Source: HXMU1420-13 sp034669965
GTDB taxonomy: Bacteria; Bacteroidota; Rhodothermia; Balneolales; Balneolaceae
Direction: 5' to 3'
DNA length: 64,000 bases
NCBI GenBank assembly: GCA_034669965.1
Contig: JAXMOK010000001.1
Location: 62,001-126,000, forward strand
Shown here: in pieces, positions 52,540 through 61,685 of the stretch
Position numbering within the stretch: the stretch's first letter is position 1
Layout: each line of letters starts with the position of its first letter
Notes under the pieces: model-generated
Seen by the model: only the letters and a program-made list of their open reading frames with translations
Told to the model about the DNA's origin: nothing
Database searches by the model: none
Program-made: the position numbers and the translations under genes

Positions 52540-54375
52540 GTGGTTTCTCGAAGCTCAAATAGAACTCGAACCTCTATACGTTCCTTACAAATTATCATAC
52601 TTGGTTTGTGTATGGTAGTGCTAGGTAGAGTGTTTTATTTACAGATTATTCAATACGATACGTATTCGGTGCTAGGTGAAGAAAATTCTATCCGGCAAGA
52701 ATATGTGAGCCCATCCCGTGGCTTAATATTCGATAGAAATGGAGTGCTGCTTGTAGATAACGAACCCATTTTTACCATTACAGTAACTCCATCAAAATTC
52801 GATCGGGATAACATCCCATTACTTGCCGGCTTGATGAATGTGTCTGATTCTGTTATCACCGAGCGAGTTGATGAAGCGCAACGCTACAGTTGGTATAGAA
52901 ACTCTCCTCTTCTCACCGATGTAGATTTTGAAACGTTTTCGCGGGTTCAAGAAAATCTATGGCAGCTTTCCGGCATCGGGCATGAAATTGGAAGTAAACG
53001 GCATTATCCAACAAATCTGAAAGCTTCTCATATGTTTGGCTACCTCCGCGAAGCTGATCGACAAGAATATGAAGCCACCGAAGATTTAAGGTTAGGCGAT
53101 AAAATCGGTAAGAGTGGACTTGAGCTTGTGTATGAAAAGAATCTACGTGGCGATCTTGGTGTAGAGTTCCAGAGAGTTAATGCCTATGGCCAAACTATTG
53201 GCGAATATGAAGGAGAACGTGCCGGGCAGAATCCACAGCAAGGCGATAATATTATCACCACCATTGATGCCGAATTACAAGCCTATGCCGAGGAATTAAT
53301 GCAAGGAAAAAGCGGCGCTGTAATAGCCATGAACCCAAATAATGGTGAAATTCTAGCCTTAGTAAGCAGCCCAAATTACGACGTAAATCGCCTTGCCGGC
53401 CGCCTTGATAGAGATTATTGGGTAGAAATAAATACCGACTCTACGCGACCTTTGTATAATCGAGCAATCTCCAGTCGGCAACCTCCCGGATCAACTTTTA
53501 AGCCATTAATGGGAATGATTGGATTGCATCTTGGGCATGTTACTGAAGAGACAATTATTGCAAACAGAGGGGGTTATCAGCGTGGAAGATTATACAGAGA
53601 TATTGCACCACTAGGTGACTATAATCTCGAAAGAGCCATTGCCTATTCTAGCAATACTTATTTTTACTCGCTGATGGATAAAATTGCGAGTAACGGTCAA
53701 CTTAACCAGTGGCATGCTCTAGTGCAGGAATTTGGACTCGGTGTTCCTAATGCCATCGATCTCCCCAGTGCCAATCAGGGAATTGTACCAGACAGTGCCT
53801 TTATGGATCGATGGTTTGGGAAACGGCAATGGGGACTCGGTGATCTTATAAATCTTGGGATTGGACAAGGAATTCTGTCGGTTTCGCCACTACAAATTTC
53901 GCAAATGACCAGCTCTATAGCCAACGGTGGATACAAAATTCAGCCTCATATAGTGCATTCCATCCAACGCAGCAATGGTGTTTTCGAGTACACACCAATT
54001 CAGTACGAACCTATTGATTGGGTTAAAGATGAATATCTGGAAATCGTAAAAAATGGAATGCGCCGAGTGGTTGAAGAAGGAAGCGGACGCTTTTATGCTA
54101 AAACAGATAAAGTTGCGATAGCGGGTAAAACCGGAACTGCTCAAAACCCACATGGATTCAGCCACGGTTGGTTCACTTCGTTCGCACCCTTCGATGATCC
54201 CCAAATTGTAATTACGGTGTTTTTAGAAAATGCCGGCTTCGCCTCAACATCTGCGGCACCTATTGCAGCACTATTACATGAAAAATACCTAACCGGTGAA
54301 GTGACAAGAAAATACGTCTACAATTATGTGATGAATTGGGTGCCAAAAGAAGATAATTCGCAGAGGTCGGAATAA
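52540..54375 (+). CDS. mrdA: Penicillin-binding protein 2 (rod-elongation transpeptidase)
   Basis: A 611-residue transpeptidase of the elongasome. An N-terminal membrane helix (about 16-36) precedes the dimerisation/pedestal region (about 55-230, with SPSRGLIFDRNG near 57-68) and the transpeptidase domain (about 255-590). All active-site motifs are there: Ser318-Thr-Phe-Lys321, YSSNTYF and KTGTAQ. It starts with GTG one base after the mreD stop. Length is like E. coli MrdA (633). It acts with RodA, the next gene. Confidence 0.95.
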   Translation: MVSRSSNRTRTSIRSLQIIILGLCMVVLGRVFYLQIIQYDTYSVLGEENSIRQEYVSPSRGLIFDRNGVLLVDNEPIFTITVTPSKFDRDNIPLLAGLMNVSDSVITERVDEAQRYSWYRNSPLLTDVDFETFSRVQENLWQLSGIGHEIGSKRHYPTNLKASHMFGYLREADRQEYEATEDLRLGDKIGKSGLELVYEKNLRGDLGVEFQRVNAYGQTIGEYEGERAGQNPQQGDNIITTIDAELQAYAEELMQGKSGAVIAMNPNNGEILALVSSPNYDVNRLAGRLDRDYWVEINTDSTRPLYNRAISSRQPPGSTFKPLMGMIGLHLGHVTEETIIANRGGYQRGRLYRDIAPLGDYNLERAIAYSSNTYFYSLMDKIASNGQLNQWHALVQEFGLGVPNAIDLPSANQGIVPDSAFMDRWFGKRQWGLGDLINLGIGQGILSVSPLQISQMTSSIANGGYKIQPHIVHSIQRSNGVFEYTPIQYEPIDWVKDEYLEIVKNGMRRVVEEGSGRFYAKTDKVAIAGKTGTAQNPHGFSHGWFTSFAPFDDPQIVITVFLENAGFASTSAAPIAALLHEKYLTGEVTRKYVYNYVMNWVPKEDNSQRSE

Positions 54376-55625
54376 TGAGTAACCCTCGCGAATTCAACTG
54401 GATCATTCTAATCACCTGGATACTACTTACCGTTATAGGGTTAATTGCTATATATAGTGCAACTCAAGGACCTGTTTCTGAATTTCTACCGGCTTTCATT
54501 CAAAACAATTTTATAAAACAACTGGCCTTTGTGGTAGTGTCGGTACTGTTAATGGCCGGAGTTCAATTCGTTTCTCCCAGAACGTTTATACAATTATCGT
54601 ACCTCGCTTATTTTGTTGGAATTGTACTAATGATTTTGACCTTGTTTTTCGGAAACGAAATAAACGGAGCAAAAAGTTGGTTCCGGATTGGACCTTTTGG
54701 GTTTCAAAGTAGTGAGTTCATGAAAATTGCTACCATTCTTGCGGTAGCAAATTACGTAACAAGTAGGCGTAATATTTCCGTTGAGAATATTCGCTATGCT
54801 TTAGTTTCTGTATTAATTATTGTTATTCCAACCGGATTAGTTATTGCACAAAATGATTTCGGTACTGCAATCATTTTCATCGCTTTGATTCCGGTAATGC
54901 TGTTTTGGTCGGGCTTACCATATGGGGTATCTCTTTTTATCGTATCACCGGCTCTTATTCTCTATCTTACTGTTATTAATTGGCAACTTGGCTTGCTTTC
55001 TGCAGTACTTTTAACCGGGATAATCTTCTTTATTCAACGCCGAAAATGGTTAACCATCACCTCTTTTATTACCGGTATTTCAACTGTTGTAGGAGTTCGC
55101 TTAGCACTTACAGAGGTTTTACAGCCGCATCAAATTGCACGAATAACTGCCTTCACCAATCCATCATTCGATCCAACCGGTGCCGGATGGAACGTTATTC
55201 AGGCTAAAACGGCGATTGGCTCGGGTGGCTTGAGTGGCAAAGGTTTTCTTGAAGGAACCCAAACCCAACTTCGATTCTTGCCAGAACAATGGACCGACTT
55301 CGTTTTTTGTGTGATAGGAGAAGAGTTTGGTTTCATCGGCGCAGGGTTAGTGGTGATCCTTTTCATGATCCTCTTCCTGCGATTACTTCGTATAGCCGGA
55401 ACTCACAAACATCCATTTGCTCAGCTTGTAACGGTAAGTGTAACCGCCGTTTACTTCATTCACTTTTTCATCAATGTGGGAAGTGCTACTGCGCTTTTAC
55501 CCGTGATTGGAATCCCGCTCCCGTTTATTAGTTATGGAGGCTCTGCATTTCTAACCAACACCCTGATGCTGGCCATCATCCTGAATATGGATTTCCATAA
55601 ACGTGAATTCAGTATTTATCGCTGA
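54375..55625 (+). CDS. rodA: Peptidoglycan polymerase RodA (SEDS family)
   Basis: A 416-residue SEDS glycosyltransferase with about ten membrane segments. Diagnostic pieces are FGNEINGAKSWFRIGPFGFQSSEF (in part), IAQNDFGTAIIF, GSGGLSGKGFLEGTQTQ (in part), LPEQWTDFVFCVIGEEFGF (in part) and LPFISYGGSAFLTN near the C-terminus. The start codon shares a base with the mrdA stop, so both are coupled. The loop at about 200-260 is longer than in E. coli RodA (370). The 3' end overlaps the convergent rnhB by 10 bases. Confidence 0.95.
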   Translation: MSNPREFNWIILITWILLTVIGLIAIYSATQGPVSEFLPAFIQNNFIKQLAFVVVSVLLMAGVQFVSPRTFIQLSYLAYFVGIVLMILTLFFGNEINGAKSWFRIGPFGFQSSEFMKIATILAVANYVTSRRNISVENIRYALVSVLIIVIPTGLVIAQNDFGTAIIFIALIPVMLFWSGLPYGVSLFIVSPALILYLTVINWQLGLLSAVLLTGIIFFIQRRKWLTITSFITGISTVVGVRLALTEVLQPHQIARITAFTNPSFDPTGAGWNVIQAKTAIGSGGLSGKGFLEGTQTQLRFLPEQWTDFVFCVIGEEFGFIGAGLVVILFMILFLRLLRIAGTHKHPFAQLVTVSVTAVYFIHFFINVGSATALLPVIGIPLPFISYGGSAFLTNTLMLAIILNMDFHKREFSIYR

Positions 55626-56251
55626 GTTTTATATATTTTTTGTGTCCCAAGCTTAAAGCTTTGCCGGTGATGTGGAGTAAACCCAAATTCTCTTAATCCC
55701 TTTTTGTGGATGGGAGTTGGATAGCCAACGTTTGTATCCCAACCGAACTCGGGGTACTTTGTATGTAAATTGTTCATGATTTGATCACGATGGACTTTAG
55801 CTAAAATTGAAGCAGCACCGATACTCATACTCTTGTCATCCCCTTTAACCACACAGGTGTGCGGAATAAGAGACGAAGTATATCGGTTTCCATCCACCAG
55901 AAGATAATCGGGATTCGCTTCGGCAGTTTCGGCACAAAAACGCATAGCTTCGATGGAAGCCCACAAGATATTTATTTCATCAATTCTTGATGGCGGTCGC
56001 TCCTGAATGGTCCAGAATGCGGCTTTTTCTTTGATGAGCTTCACCAAATCAACTCGCTCATTTTCTGCAATTTTTTTGCTGTCTCGTATTTCGGGAATAT
56101 TAGTATCGGAATAAAAAATAACACCGGCAGCTACTACCGGTCCGGCGAGGCAACCTCTACCAACTTCGTCCAATCCCATCACTCGTTGAAAACCTTCTGC
56201 CCAGAGTTTTTTCTCGTAGCTTAACCGATCCTGAATAGCATTTTTAATCAT
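55616..56251 (-). CDS. rnhB: Ribonuclease HII
   Basis: A 211-residue RNase HII that removes RNA from RNA-DNA hybrids, including single ribonucleotides. GLDEVGRGCLAGPVVAA gives the first two acidic residues (Asp28, Glu29), YLLVDGNRY carries another Asp, and SIGAASILAKVHRD is the C-terminal family motif. I prefer ATG at 56251 over a TTG at 56257. The upstream minus strand carries TATCTTTG immediately before this ATG, discussed as a possible leaderless start. The stop overlaps rodA (convergent, 10 bases). Confidence 0.95.
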   Translation of the reverse strand: MIKNAIQDRLSYEKKLWAEGFQRVMGLDEVGRGCLAGPVVAAGVIFYSDTNIPEIRDSKKIAENERVDLVKLIKEKAAFWTIQERPPSRIDEINILWASIEAMRFCAETAEANPDYLLVDGNRYTSSLIPHTCVVKGDDKSMSIGAASILAKVHRDQIMNNLHTKYPEFGWDTNVGYPTPIHKKGLREFGFTPHHRQSFKLGTQKIYKTQR

Positions 56252-56327
56252 GCCCAAAGATAGATACTATTCTACTTTTCAGGAACTGTTGATGTAATCT
56301 TTCCATTGTTAAAACAAAAGCTATAGT

Positions 56328-57440
56328 ATGGATTTTAGATATTTCGAGTGGGACGAGAGGTTTAGCCAACACCATGGTAAATCCCCATTTGATACACTTT
56401 GGGACTTATTTCAACAATTGCTTACCATTGCCAGTGGTGATGTGAGCCAGGCATTGTCTTGGCTTAATGAACTTGACAAGCAGTACAATATTACCGAGCA
56501 ATTCGAAGATGGCTATGGTATGGGTGATTTTATCGAAGAATTGATGGAGCGCGGGTACATTGAGAATAATGAGGATGCCACCGAAGTTATCATCACCAGA
56601 AAGACTGAACGCAGCTTACGAAAAAAATCGCTGGAAGAAGTCTTCAAGAATTTAAACAAAGGTGGTTTTGGAGGGCATAAAACCTCGTACAGCGGTCGCG
56701 GACTTGAGCGCCAACCCGAAACCCGGCGATGGAGTAAGAACGATGATATCGGGCAAATAGATTCGTCGCAAACCATGTTGAATATGCTGAGACACTCTAG
56801 CATCGATAATTTCAATCTCGAAGAGGATGATTTAGAAGTGTACGAATCCGATCACTATACATCGGTGGCAACCGTGCTTCTTATCGACCTAAGCCACTCA
56901 ATGATACTTTATGGTGAAGACCGCATCACACCCGCTAAGAAAGTGGCTATGGCGCTCTCAGAGCTGATCATGAATAACTATGCGAAAGACTCCCTCGATA
57001 TTGTAGCTTTTGGAAATGAAGCCTGGCAAATATCGGTAGAAGATCTGCCTTATTTAAAAGTTGGTCCATATCACACCAATACTAAGCAAGGGCTTGAAGT
57101 AGCGCGACATATTCTGCAACGGCGTAAGTATGCCAACAAACAGATTTTCATGATTACCGATGGAAAGCCATCCTGTATGTTCGAGAATGGAAAATTATAC
57201 AAAAACAGCTTTGGCTTAGATCGCAAGATTGTAAACAAAGTGCTGGATGAAGCGGTAAAATGCCGGCGGGATAAGATAAATATCACCACTTTTATGATAG
57301 CCAGTGACCCCTATTTGCAAAGCTTTGTTCGAGAAATGACCGAAGCTAACAAAGGAAAGGCCTACTTTGCTTCGCTGGACAATTTAGGCGGTTATATTTT
57401 TGAAGATTACATCCGCAATCGTCGGAAAAACGTGAAATAA
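56328..57440 (+). CDS. VWA (von Willebrand A) domain protein
   Basis: A 370-residue cytoplasmic protein with a C-terminal VWA domain (about 180-360). The MIDAS site is Asp187-x-Ser189-x-Ser191 in LIDLSHSM, and MITDGKPSC near 283 gives the second metal-loop Asp. Residues 1-170 are helical and of no named family, with a charged, lysine-rich middle and a Gly-rich patch at about 112-125. VWA proteins of this sort commonly pair with a MoxR-type AAA+ ATPase as chaperone or metal-insertion machines; none is adjacent here. It is divergent from rnhB and stands alone, followed by a hairpin. Confidence 0.83.
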   Translation: MDFRYFEWDERFSQHHGKSPFDTLWDLFQQLLTIASGDVSQALSWLNELDKQYNITEQFEDGYGMGDFIEELMERGYIENNEDATEVIITRKTERSLRKKSLEEVFKNLNKGGFGGHKTSYSGRGLERQPETRRWSKNDDIGQIDSSQTMLNMLRHSSIDNFNLEEDDLEVYESDHYTSVATVLLIDLSHSMILYGEDRITPAKKVAMALSELIMNNYAKDSLDIVAFGNEAWQISVEDLPYLKVGPYHTNTKQGLEVARHILQRRKYANKQIFMITDGKPSCMFENGKLYKNSFGLDRKIVNKVLDEAVKCRRDKINITTFMIASDPYLQSFVREMTEANKGKAYFASLDNLGGYIFEDYIRNRRKNVK

Positions 57441-57470
57441 AAAAGCCCTGACTCAACGAGCAGGGCTATA
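57441..57470 (-). terminator. Terminator between VWA and OmpH genes
   Basis: AGCCCTG (57444-57450) and CAGGGCT (57461-57467) form a 7-bp stem. On the minus strand it is followed by six T's, so it chiefly ends the leftward envelope operon; on the plus strand the tail is A-rich. Confidence 0.75.
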
Positions 57471-57496
57471 AAAAATATTCAAGCTTGAAAAGCTTT

Positions 57497-58066
57497 TTAG
57501 AACATTCCGAGTTCTTCCATCACAGCTTCAGTGATGTTATACTTGGCGCTGTATTCTTCAGAAGCATAAAGGATTACCAAGTCGCCGGTAGAAGTTGTTG
57601 TATTTAACACATACGTTAATGCCATGCGCTCTGCTACAACATTGATCGCATTTCCGATCTGCTCAAGAAGCGGTCCTACCAATTCTTGTCGCTTTTGCTC
57701 TAATTCGGTTTCCGCTGTTTGCTGAGCTTGAACTAACTCGGCTTGCAGCTGACCTAAACGCTCTTCTTCCTGTGCTTGCGCTTCAGCAGAAATCACCCCA
57801 ATCTTTTGTTGGTAAGTAGTTACTTCAGCCTGAAAAGCTTGCTCTTTCTGCACTAGTTCTTGTTGCTTACGCAGCGCAAAATTCTGAATTCGTTGTTGAA
57901 CAGCTTTCATTTCCGGCATATTAGCCAAAATAGCTTGCGGATTTACATATCCGATTTTAACGTCTTCGCCACCTTGTGCAAGTGCGGTGTTAGTTACTCC
58001 AAACCCGAGTACCATTACGATAGCAGCGAGCGATAATGTGATTGTATTTTTCATTGTGTTCTTCAA
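57497..58066 (-). CDS. OmpH/Skp-family periplasmic chaperone, copy 3 (last in operon)
   Basis: A 189-residue Skp-like protein. A signal peptide (about 1-30, ending ALAQ) is followed by a KIGYVNPQAILANMPEM start typical of OmpH/Skp and then the long coiled-coil tentacles (about 55-125, rich in Q, E and A), closing with a strand-like end (LVILYASEEYSAKYNITEAV). Skp captures unfolded outer-membrane proteins on the way to BamA. It is the last of three tandem paralogues, 16 bases after the middle one, and is followed by a hairpin terminator. Confidence 0.9.
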   Translation of the reverse strand: MKNTMKNTITLSLAAIVMVLGFGVTNTALAQGGEDVKIGYVNPQAILANMPEMKAVQQRIQNFALRKQQELVQKEQAFQAEVTTYQQKIGVISAEAQAQEEERLGQLQAELVQAQQTAETELEQKRQELVGPLLEQIGNAINVVAERMALTYVLNTTTSTGDLVILYASEEYSAKYNITEAVMEELGMF

Positions 58067-58082
58067 AGGTAAGTAGTTTCTT

Positions 58083-58601
58083 TTATTCTGATTTAAGCTC
58101 TTCTAACACCTGATTGGTGATATTTAAACGTTCGGCGTTGGCGTAAAATACGATGGCATCTCCGTAAGAAGTCCCTTCATTTAAAATCAAATCAATACTC
58201 ATGCTGGTTGCAATTTTTTGAATTGCTGCGTCCATTCGCTCGATGATTGGTTGCATTAATTGCGCTCTACGCTGTCTGATTTCATTCAGGTAACTATCAC
58301 GCTCAGACTCCAAATCCTGATTTTGTTGCAATAATTCTTGTTCTTTTGCTTGTTGCTGTTGCTGAGTAAGAGCCAATCTTTCCGACTCATAATCAGTAAA
58401 TGCTTGTTGCAGTTGTGTTGCTTTTGCGATGATTTCCTCATCACGTTGTGCAATCAGAGCTTGTATCTGCTGATCGATAGCAGCTACTTCTTCCAATTGT
58501 ACCAGAACCTCGTTCGGGTTCATGTATGCAATTTTCACTTGAGCTTGAACCGCTCCGAAAGTTGCTACAACTGCGATTAGTAATAGTATCCGTTTTTTCA
58601 T
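58083..58601 (-). CDS. OmpH/Skp-family periplasmic chaperone, copy 2
   Basis: A 172-residue Skp-like protein. I start it at 58601 (MKKRILLLIAVVATFG), which gives a proper signal peptide ending VQAQ; an in-frame upstream start at 58661 would add a basic leader and overlap the preceding gene. After the signal come KIAYMNPNEVLVQLEEV, a glutamine-rich coiled coil (about 45-115) and the C-terminal strand region. It lies in the middle of three tandem OmpH genes behind bamA. Confidence 0.9.
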   Translation of the reverse strand: MKKRILLLIAVVATFGAVQAQVKIAYMNPNEVLVQLEEVAAIDQQIQALIAQRDEEIIAKATQLQQAFTDYESERLALTQQQQQAKEQELLQQNQDLESERDSYLNEIRQRRAQLMQPIIERMDAAIQKIATSMSIDLILNEGTSYGDAIVFYANAERLNITNQVLEELKSE

Positions 58602-58647
58602 TTGCCTTTTTTTGCGCGATAAAATACCGCTTGTTCGTGTAAAGTGT

Positions 58648-59181
58648 TTACTCAATATCAATTCCGAGTTCGATCAAAATCGACTCATTTAAATTCCATT
58701 CGTTTCGGGCGTAAACCAAATAAATATCACCTGATCGGTCGAATACGAAATCAAATCCCTGTTTTCTTGCTACTTCGCTAACCGCGGTAAAAATCTGTCT
58801 CATTATAGGTTCGAGAAGCTCATCTTGACTGCGAAAATACTCTCCATCTGGTCCAAACTTCTCGTTTAAGAACGCATCCCTAGCCGATTTCTTTTGTTCG
58901 ATTTCTCGTTTTTTTTCTGTTCGGATGTCCTCGGTATACAAAATCTCTTTAGCTGCGTAATCTTCTTCTAATGCTGTAATCTCAGCTTCCATTTCTTCGA
59001 TCTCTTGTTGCCAAGTATCGCTCAACAACTGTAATCGTTGCTCAATACCTGAGTACTCCGGGATATTCGAAAGGATAAAATCAGATTCGAAAAATCCAAT
59101 TTTCTGATTTTGCGCCATCACCGTGGTGCTTAGCACCATCAGCGAAACGAATAAGCCGATATGGAGAAAACGTGAGTTCAT
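58648..59181 (-). CDS. OmpH/Skp-family periplasmic chaperone, copy 1
   Basis: A 177-residue Skp-like protein with a signal peptide (about 1-24, ending VMAQ). The start at 59181 makes a TAATG overlap with the bamA stop, so it is translationally coupled to bamA; an upstream alternative at 59217 would lie inside bamA. Residues 26-42 are KIGFFESDFILSNIPEY, followed by an acidic coiled coil (about 45-105) and a conserved end with FDFVFDRSGDIYLVYARNE (in part). The tandem paralogues differ clearly from each other in the coil, suggesting hetero-oligomers or separate clients. Confidence 0.9.
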   Translation of the reverse strand: MNSRFLHIGLFVSLMVLSTTVMAQNQKIGFFESDFILSNIPEYSGIEQRLQLLSDTWQQEIEEMEAEITALEEDYAAKEILYTEDIRTEKKREIEQKKSARDAFLNEKFGPDGEYFRSQDELLEPIMRQIFTAVSEVARKQGFDFVFDRSGDIYLVYARNEWNLNESILIELGIDIE

Positions 59182-61658
59182 TAGAATGGAGACCCAATGT
59201 TGAATAAGAATTCCCATTTACCCGGTAGTAGTGTAGAATTACTTGATGCACCCTGAACGCCGTCTAATCGGTAACCATAACTTAAGTCAACCAAGCCAAG
59301 AACCGGTAAAAATACTCTTGTACCAAGCCCAACCGATCTTTTTAAGTTAAAAGGATCGAAGCTTTCGAAACTTTCGTAGGCATTACCGGCATCCATAAAT
59401 ACATAAGGTATTAATTGAAGTTGATCGGTGGTTACGGCAGGATAGCGCAATTCTAAGGAATACTTAGAGTATAAACGTCCACCAACTTTTTGGCCATCAA
59501 CAATTGGGGCGATGCTCTCGCTTAATCCACCCGGATAACCACGTAAGTCAATGTTATCATACAAGAAACTCTGACGTTGTTGCAACTGTGTACCACCAAC
59601 TAAGAACTTCTGAATATTACTTCTTCGGCTCTTTGTTAAATAACCGATGTAGCCGTAATCAGCTAAACTTGTTAGCACCAGTTTGCCTGCAATAGGCACG
59701 TGATGCTGGAATTCTGATTTAATTTTGTAGTACTCAGAGAATCCCGGGATCGGAGGAGCCAATTCGCCGGATAGGGTAAATTTAGATCCCGAATTTGGTG
59801 AGATGAAATTATCGAGAGAGTTTCTTTCTAGAATTTGCTTGATAGAAATTAAACTTGAAGTTCCATCAGCAAGAAAAGTAGAACTACTGCTTCCCTGGAT
59901 ATCGTATAACTGATAACCCAATACCGTTCTGGTAGAGAAGAAATCATCCGGCCATCTTAGTCGTTTACCCAAACTCACACTAGCTGAGAATAATCTGTTT
60001 TTCTCAGCTGTAGTGCTATAATTGATCAGGTTATACGATAGATTTACTCCAAGCGAAGTTGGTTTACCATTTAACCAAGGCTCCACAAATCCGAAGCTGT
60101 AACTTTGATATCCGGTACCGGTAACCTGAACACCCAATGAAAGGGTTTGTCCATCACCGGATGGGAAAGGTGTAAAATCACCTTCCAGCGCTCTTTTTAA
60201 AGAGAAATTATTGAAATTTAATCGGGCCGAAACGATAGCGCCAATATACCTCCCGCCGTAACCTCCTGAAAATTCGAAGTTACTTGTACTTTGCGATTCA
60301 TCGAGATCGAACGAAACATCTACCGTTTTGTCTTGTTGATCAGGAATTACATCAGGAGTAATGTTTTCGGGATTAAAATAGCCCAAAGTACTTAGCTCAC
60401 GGATCGATCGAACAATGGCATCACGACTGTAAGTGTTACCCGGAACCGTTCGTAACGTACGGCGAACAACATCATCGTGTGTTTGAGTGTTTCCTGTAAA
60501 CGAAACACGACGGATAGTTGCAATTTCATCTTCGTATAAATCGAAGTGAATATCCAATGAATCCTCACCAACTTTTGTCAACGTTGGGAAAACTTGGAAA
60601 AACAGATAACCGATATTTTGGTATAAGCTATTTAGATCTGTTGAACTCTTATTGAAGTTCACATTTTGATCGTACTTCTCTTCGTTGAAAATATCCCCTT
60701 TCTCAAAACCAAGCGACATTCTGAGTTGCTCATCAGTATACACGCTGTTACCATCAAACGTGACATTTCGAACCTTGTACTGCGGTCCTTCTTCAATATT
60801 AAGTTGTACTTTTACACCCTGCTTTTCGCCATCGGCATAATCGAACACCCAAACTGAATCTGAAACAATGCGAGCATCGATGTATCCTTTTTTCTGATAC
60901 AATGCCAATAACTTATCTTGTCCTTCTTCAAGATCTTCTTCTTTGTACACTTTCTTGCCGAAGATTTTCCAAGGCGCATCTTCCTTCAAAGGTTTGATGT
61001 TTTTCAACATGGTACGATTCGAAAATGCATCTGCTCCTTCAAAAATAATGTCTTTTACTTCTAATCTGTCACCCTTGTCAATCTCGAAGATGAGTACCGA
61101 CCGGTTTTCTGTTTCGGTAGCTTCTACTCTGGTTTCAACTTTAGAGAACCAAAATCCTTTTTCTCTGAAAAATCGTCGAATTGTTTGTTTCGTTTGAGCA
61201 ACGGTTGCATCGGTGATGGCCGTACCCGGTATAAGTACGATATCATCTTTCAAATCACGACGTTCTGATCGCTTAATGCCTTCCAATTTGTATTCTAACA
61301 AACGCGGCTGTTCTTGCACCTTAATTAATAAGTGAACACCAGTCGCCGTTTGTTCGGTAATAAAAACTTGAACATCTGAAAACAGCCCAACTCTATACAA
61401 TCGCTTAATTGCATCAGGAATTTCATCGCCGGGATGCGTGATGGTAGTTCCTTCATTAAGCGAACTTGCGTTTACAATAAACTGAGTTCGGGTTGATTCG
61501 TTGCCTTCTACGCTAACACTTAGAATGGTGTATTGCTGTGGAAATGATTGCGTTGGATCTGTGATTTCAAAATCCTGAGCGAAGGTGAGTTGTGAGTATC
61601 CTGCGAGTCCAAAAGTAAAGATTGCTAAAAGTAAAACTCGATTCGTGAAGTTTGTCAC
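59181..61658 (-). CDS. bamA: Outer-membrane assembly factor BamA
   Basis: An 825-residue outer-membrane protein that inserts beta-barrels. Signal peptide (about 1-27, ending TFAQ), five POTRA domains (about 40-465; recognisable by VKDIIFEGADAF-, VRNVTFDGNSVY- and IRRVSFTGNTQT-type starts) and a C-terminal Omp85 barrel (about 470-825) ending in LFNIGSPF, with the terminal Phe of the BAM signal. The GGYGGRYIGA region opens the barrel and ...RGYPGG near 700 fits the loop-6 (V/I)RG(F/Y) motif. It is in an operon with uppS upstream and the three skp-like genes downstream. Confidence 0.96.
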   Translation of the reverse strand: MTNFTNRVLLLAIFTFGLAGYSQLTFAQDFEITDPTQSFPQQYTILSVSVEGNESTRTQFIVNASSLNEGTTITHPGDEIPDAIKRLYRVGLFSDVQVFITEQTATGVHLLIKVQEQPRLLEYKLEGIKRSERRDLKDDIVLIPGTAITDATVAQTKQTIRRFFREKGFWFSKVETRVEATETENRSVLIFEIDKGDRLEVKDIIFEGADAFSNRTMLKNIKPLKEDAPWKIFGKKVYKEEDLEEGQDKLLALYQKKGYIDARIVSDSVWVFDYADGEKQGVKVQLNIEEGPQYKVRNVTFDGNSVYTDEQLRMSLGFEKGDIFNEEKYDQNVNFNKSSTDLNSLYQNIGYLFFQVFPTLTKVGEDSLDIHFDLYEDEIATIRRVSFTGNTQTHDDVVRRTLRTVPGNTYSRDAIVRSIRELSTLGYFNPENITPDVIPDQQDKTVDVSFDLDESQSTSNFEFSGGYGGRYIGAIVSARLNFNNFSLKRALEGDFTPFPSGDGQTLSLGVQVTGTGYQSYSFGFVEPWLNGKPTSLGVNLSYNLINYSTTAEKNRLFSASVSLGKRLRWPDDFFSTRTVLGYQLYDIQGSSSSTFLADGTSSLISIKQILERNSLDNFISPNSGSKFTLSGELAPPIPGFSEYYKIKSEFQHHVPIAGKLVLTSLADYGYIGYLTKSRRSNIQKFLVGGTQLQQRQSFLYDNIDLRGYPGGLSESIAPIVDGQKVGGRLYSKYSLELRYPAVTTDQLQLIPYVFMDAGNAYESFESFDPFNLKRSVGLGTRVFLPVLGLVDLSYGYRLDGVQGASSNSTLLPGKWEFLFNIGSPF

Positions 61659-61685
61659 GCTAATGCTTGCCTGTTGATGATTCGT

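Noticed and set aside
58602..58661. Upstream extension of the middle OmpH gene
   Set aside because: It overlaps the preceding OmpH gene and places a basic leader before the signal peptide at 58601.
59182..59217. Upstream extension of the first OmpH gene
   Set aside because: It lies inside bamA; ATG at 59181 makes a standard TAATG coupling and starts a normal signal peptide.
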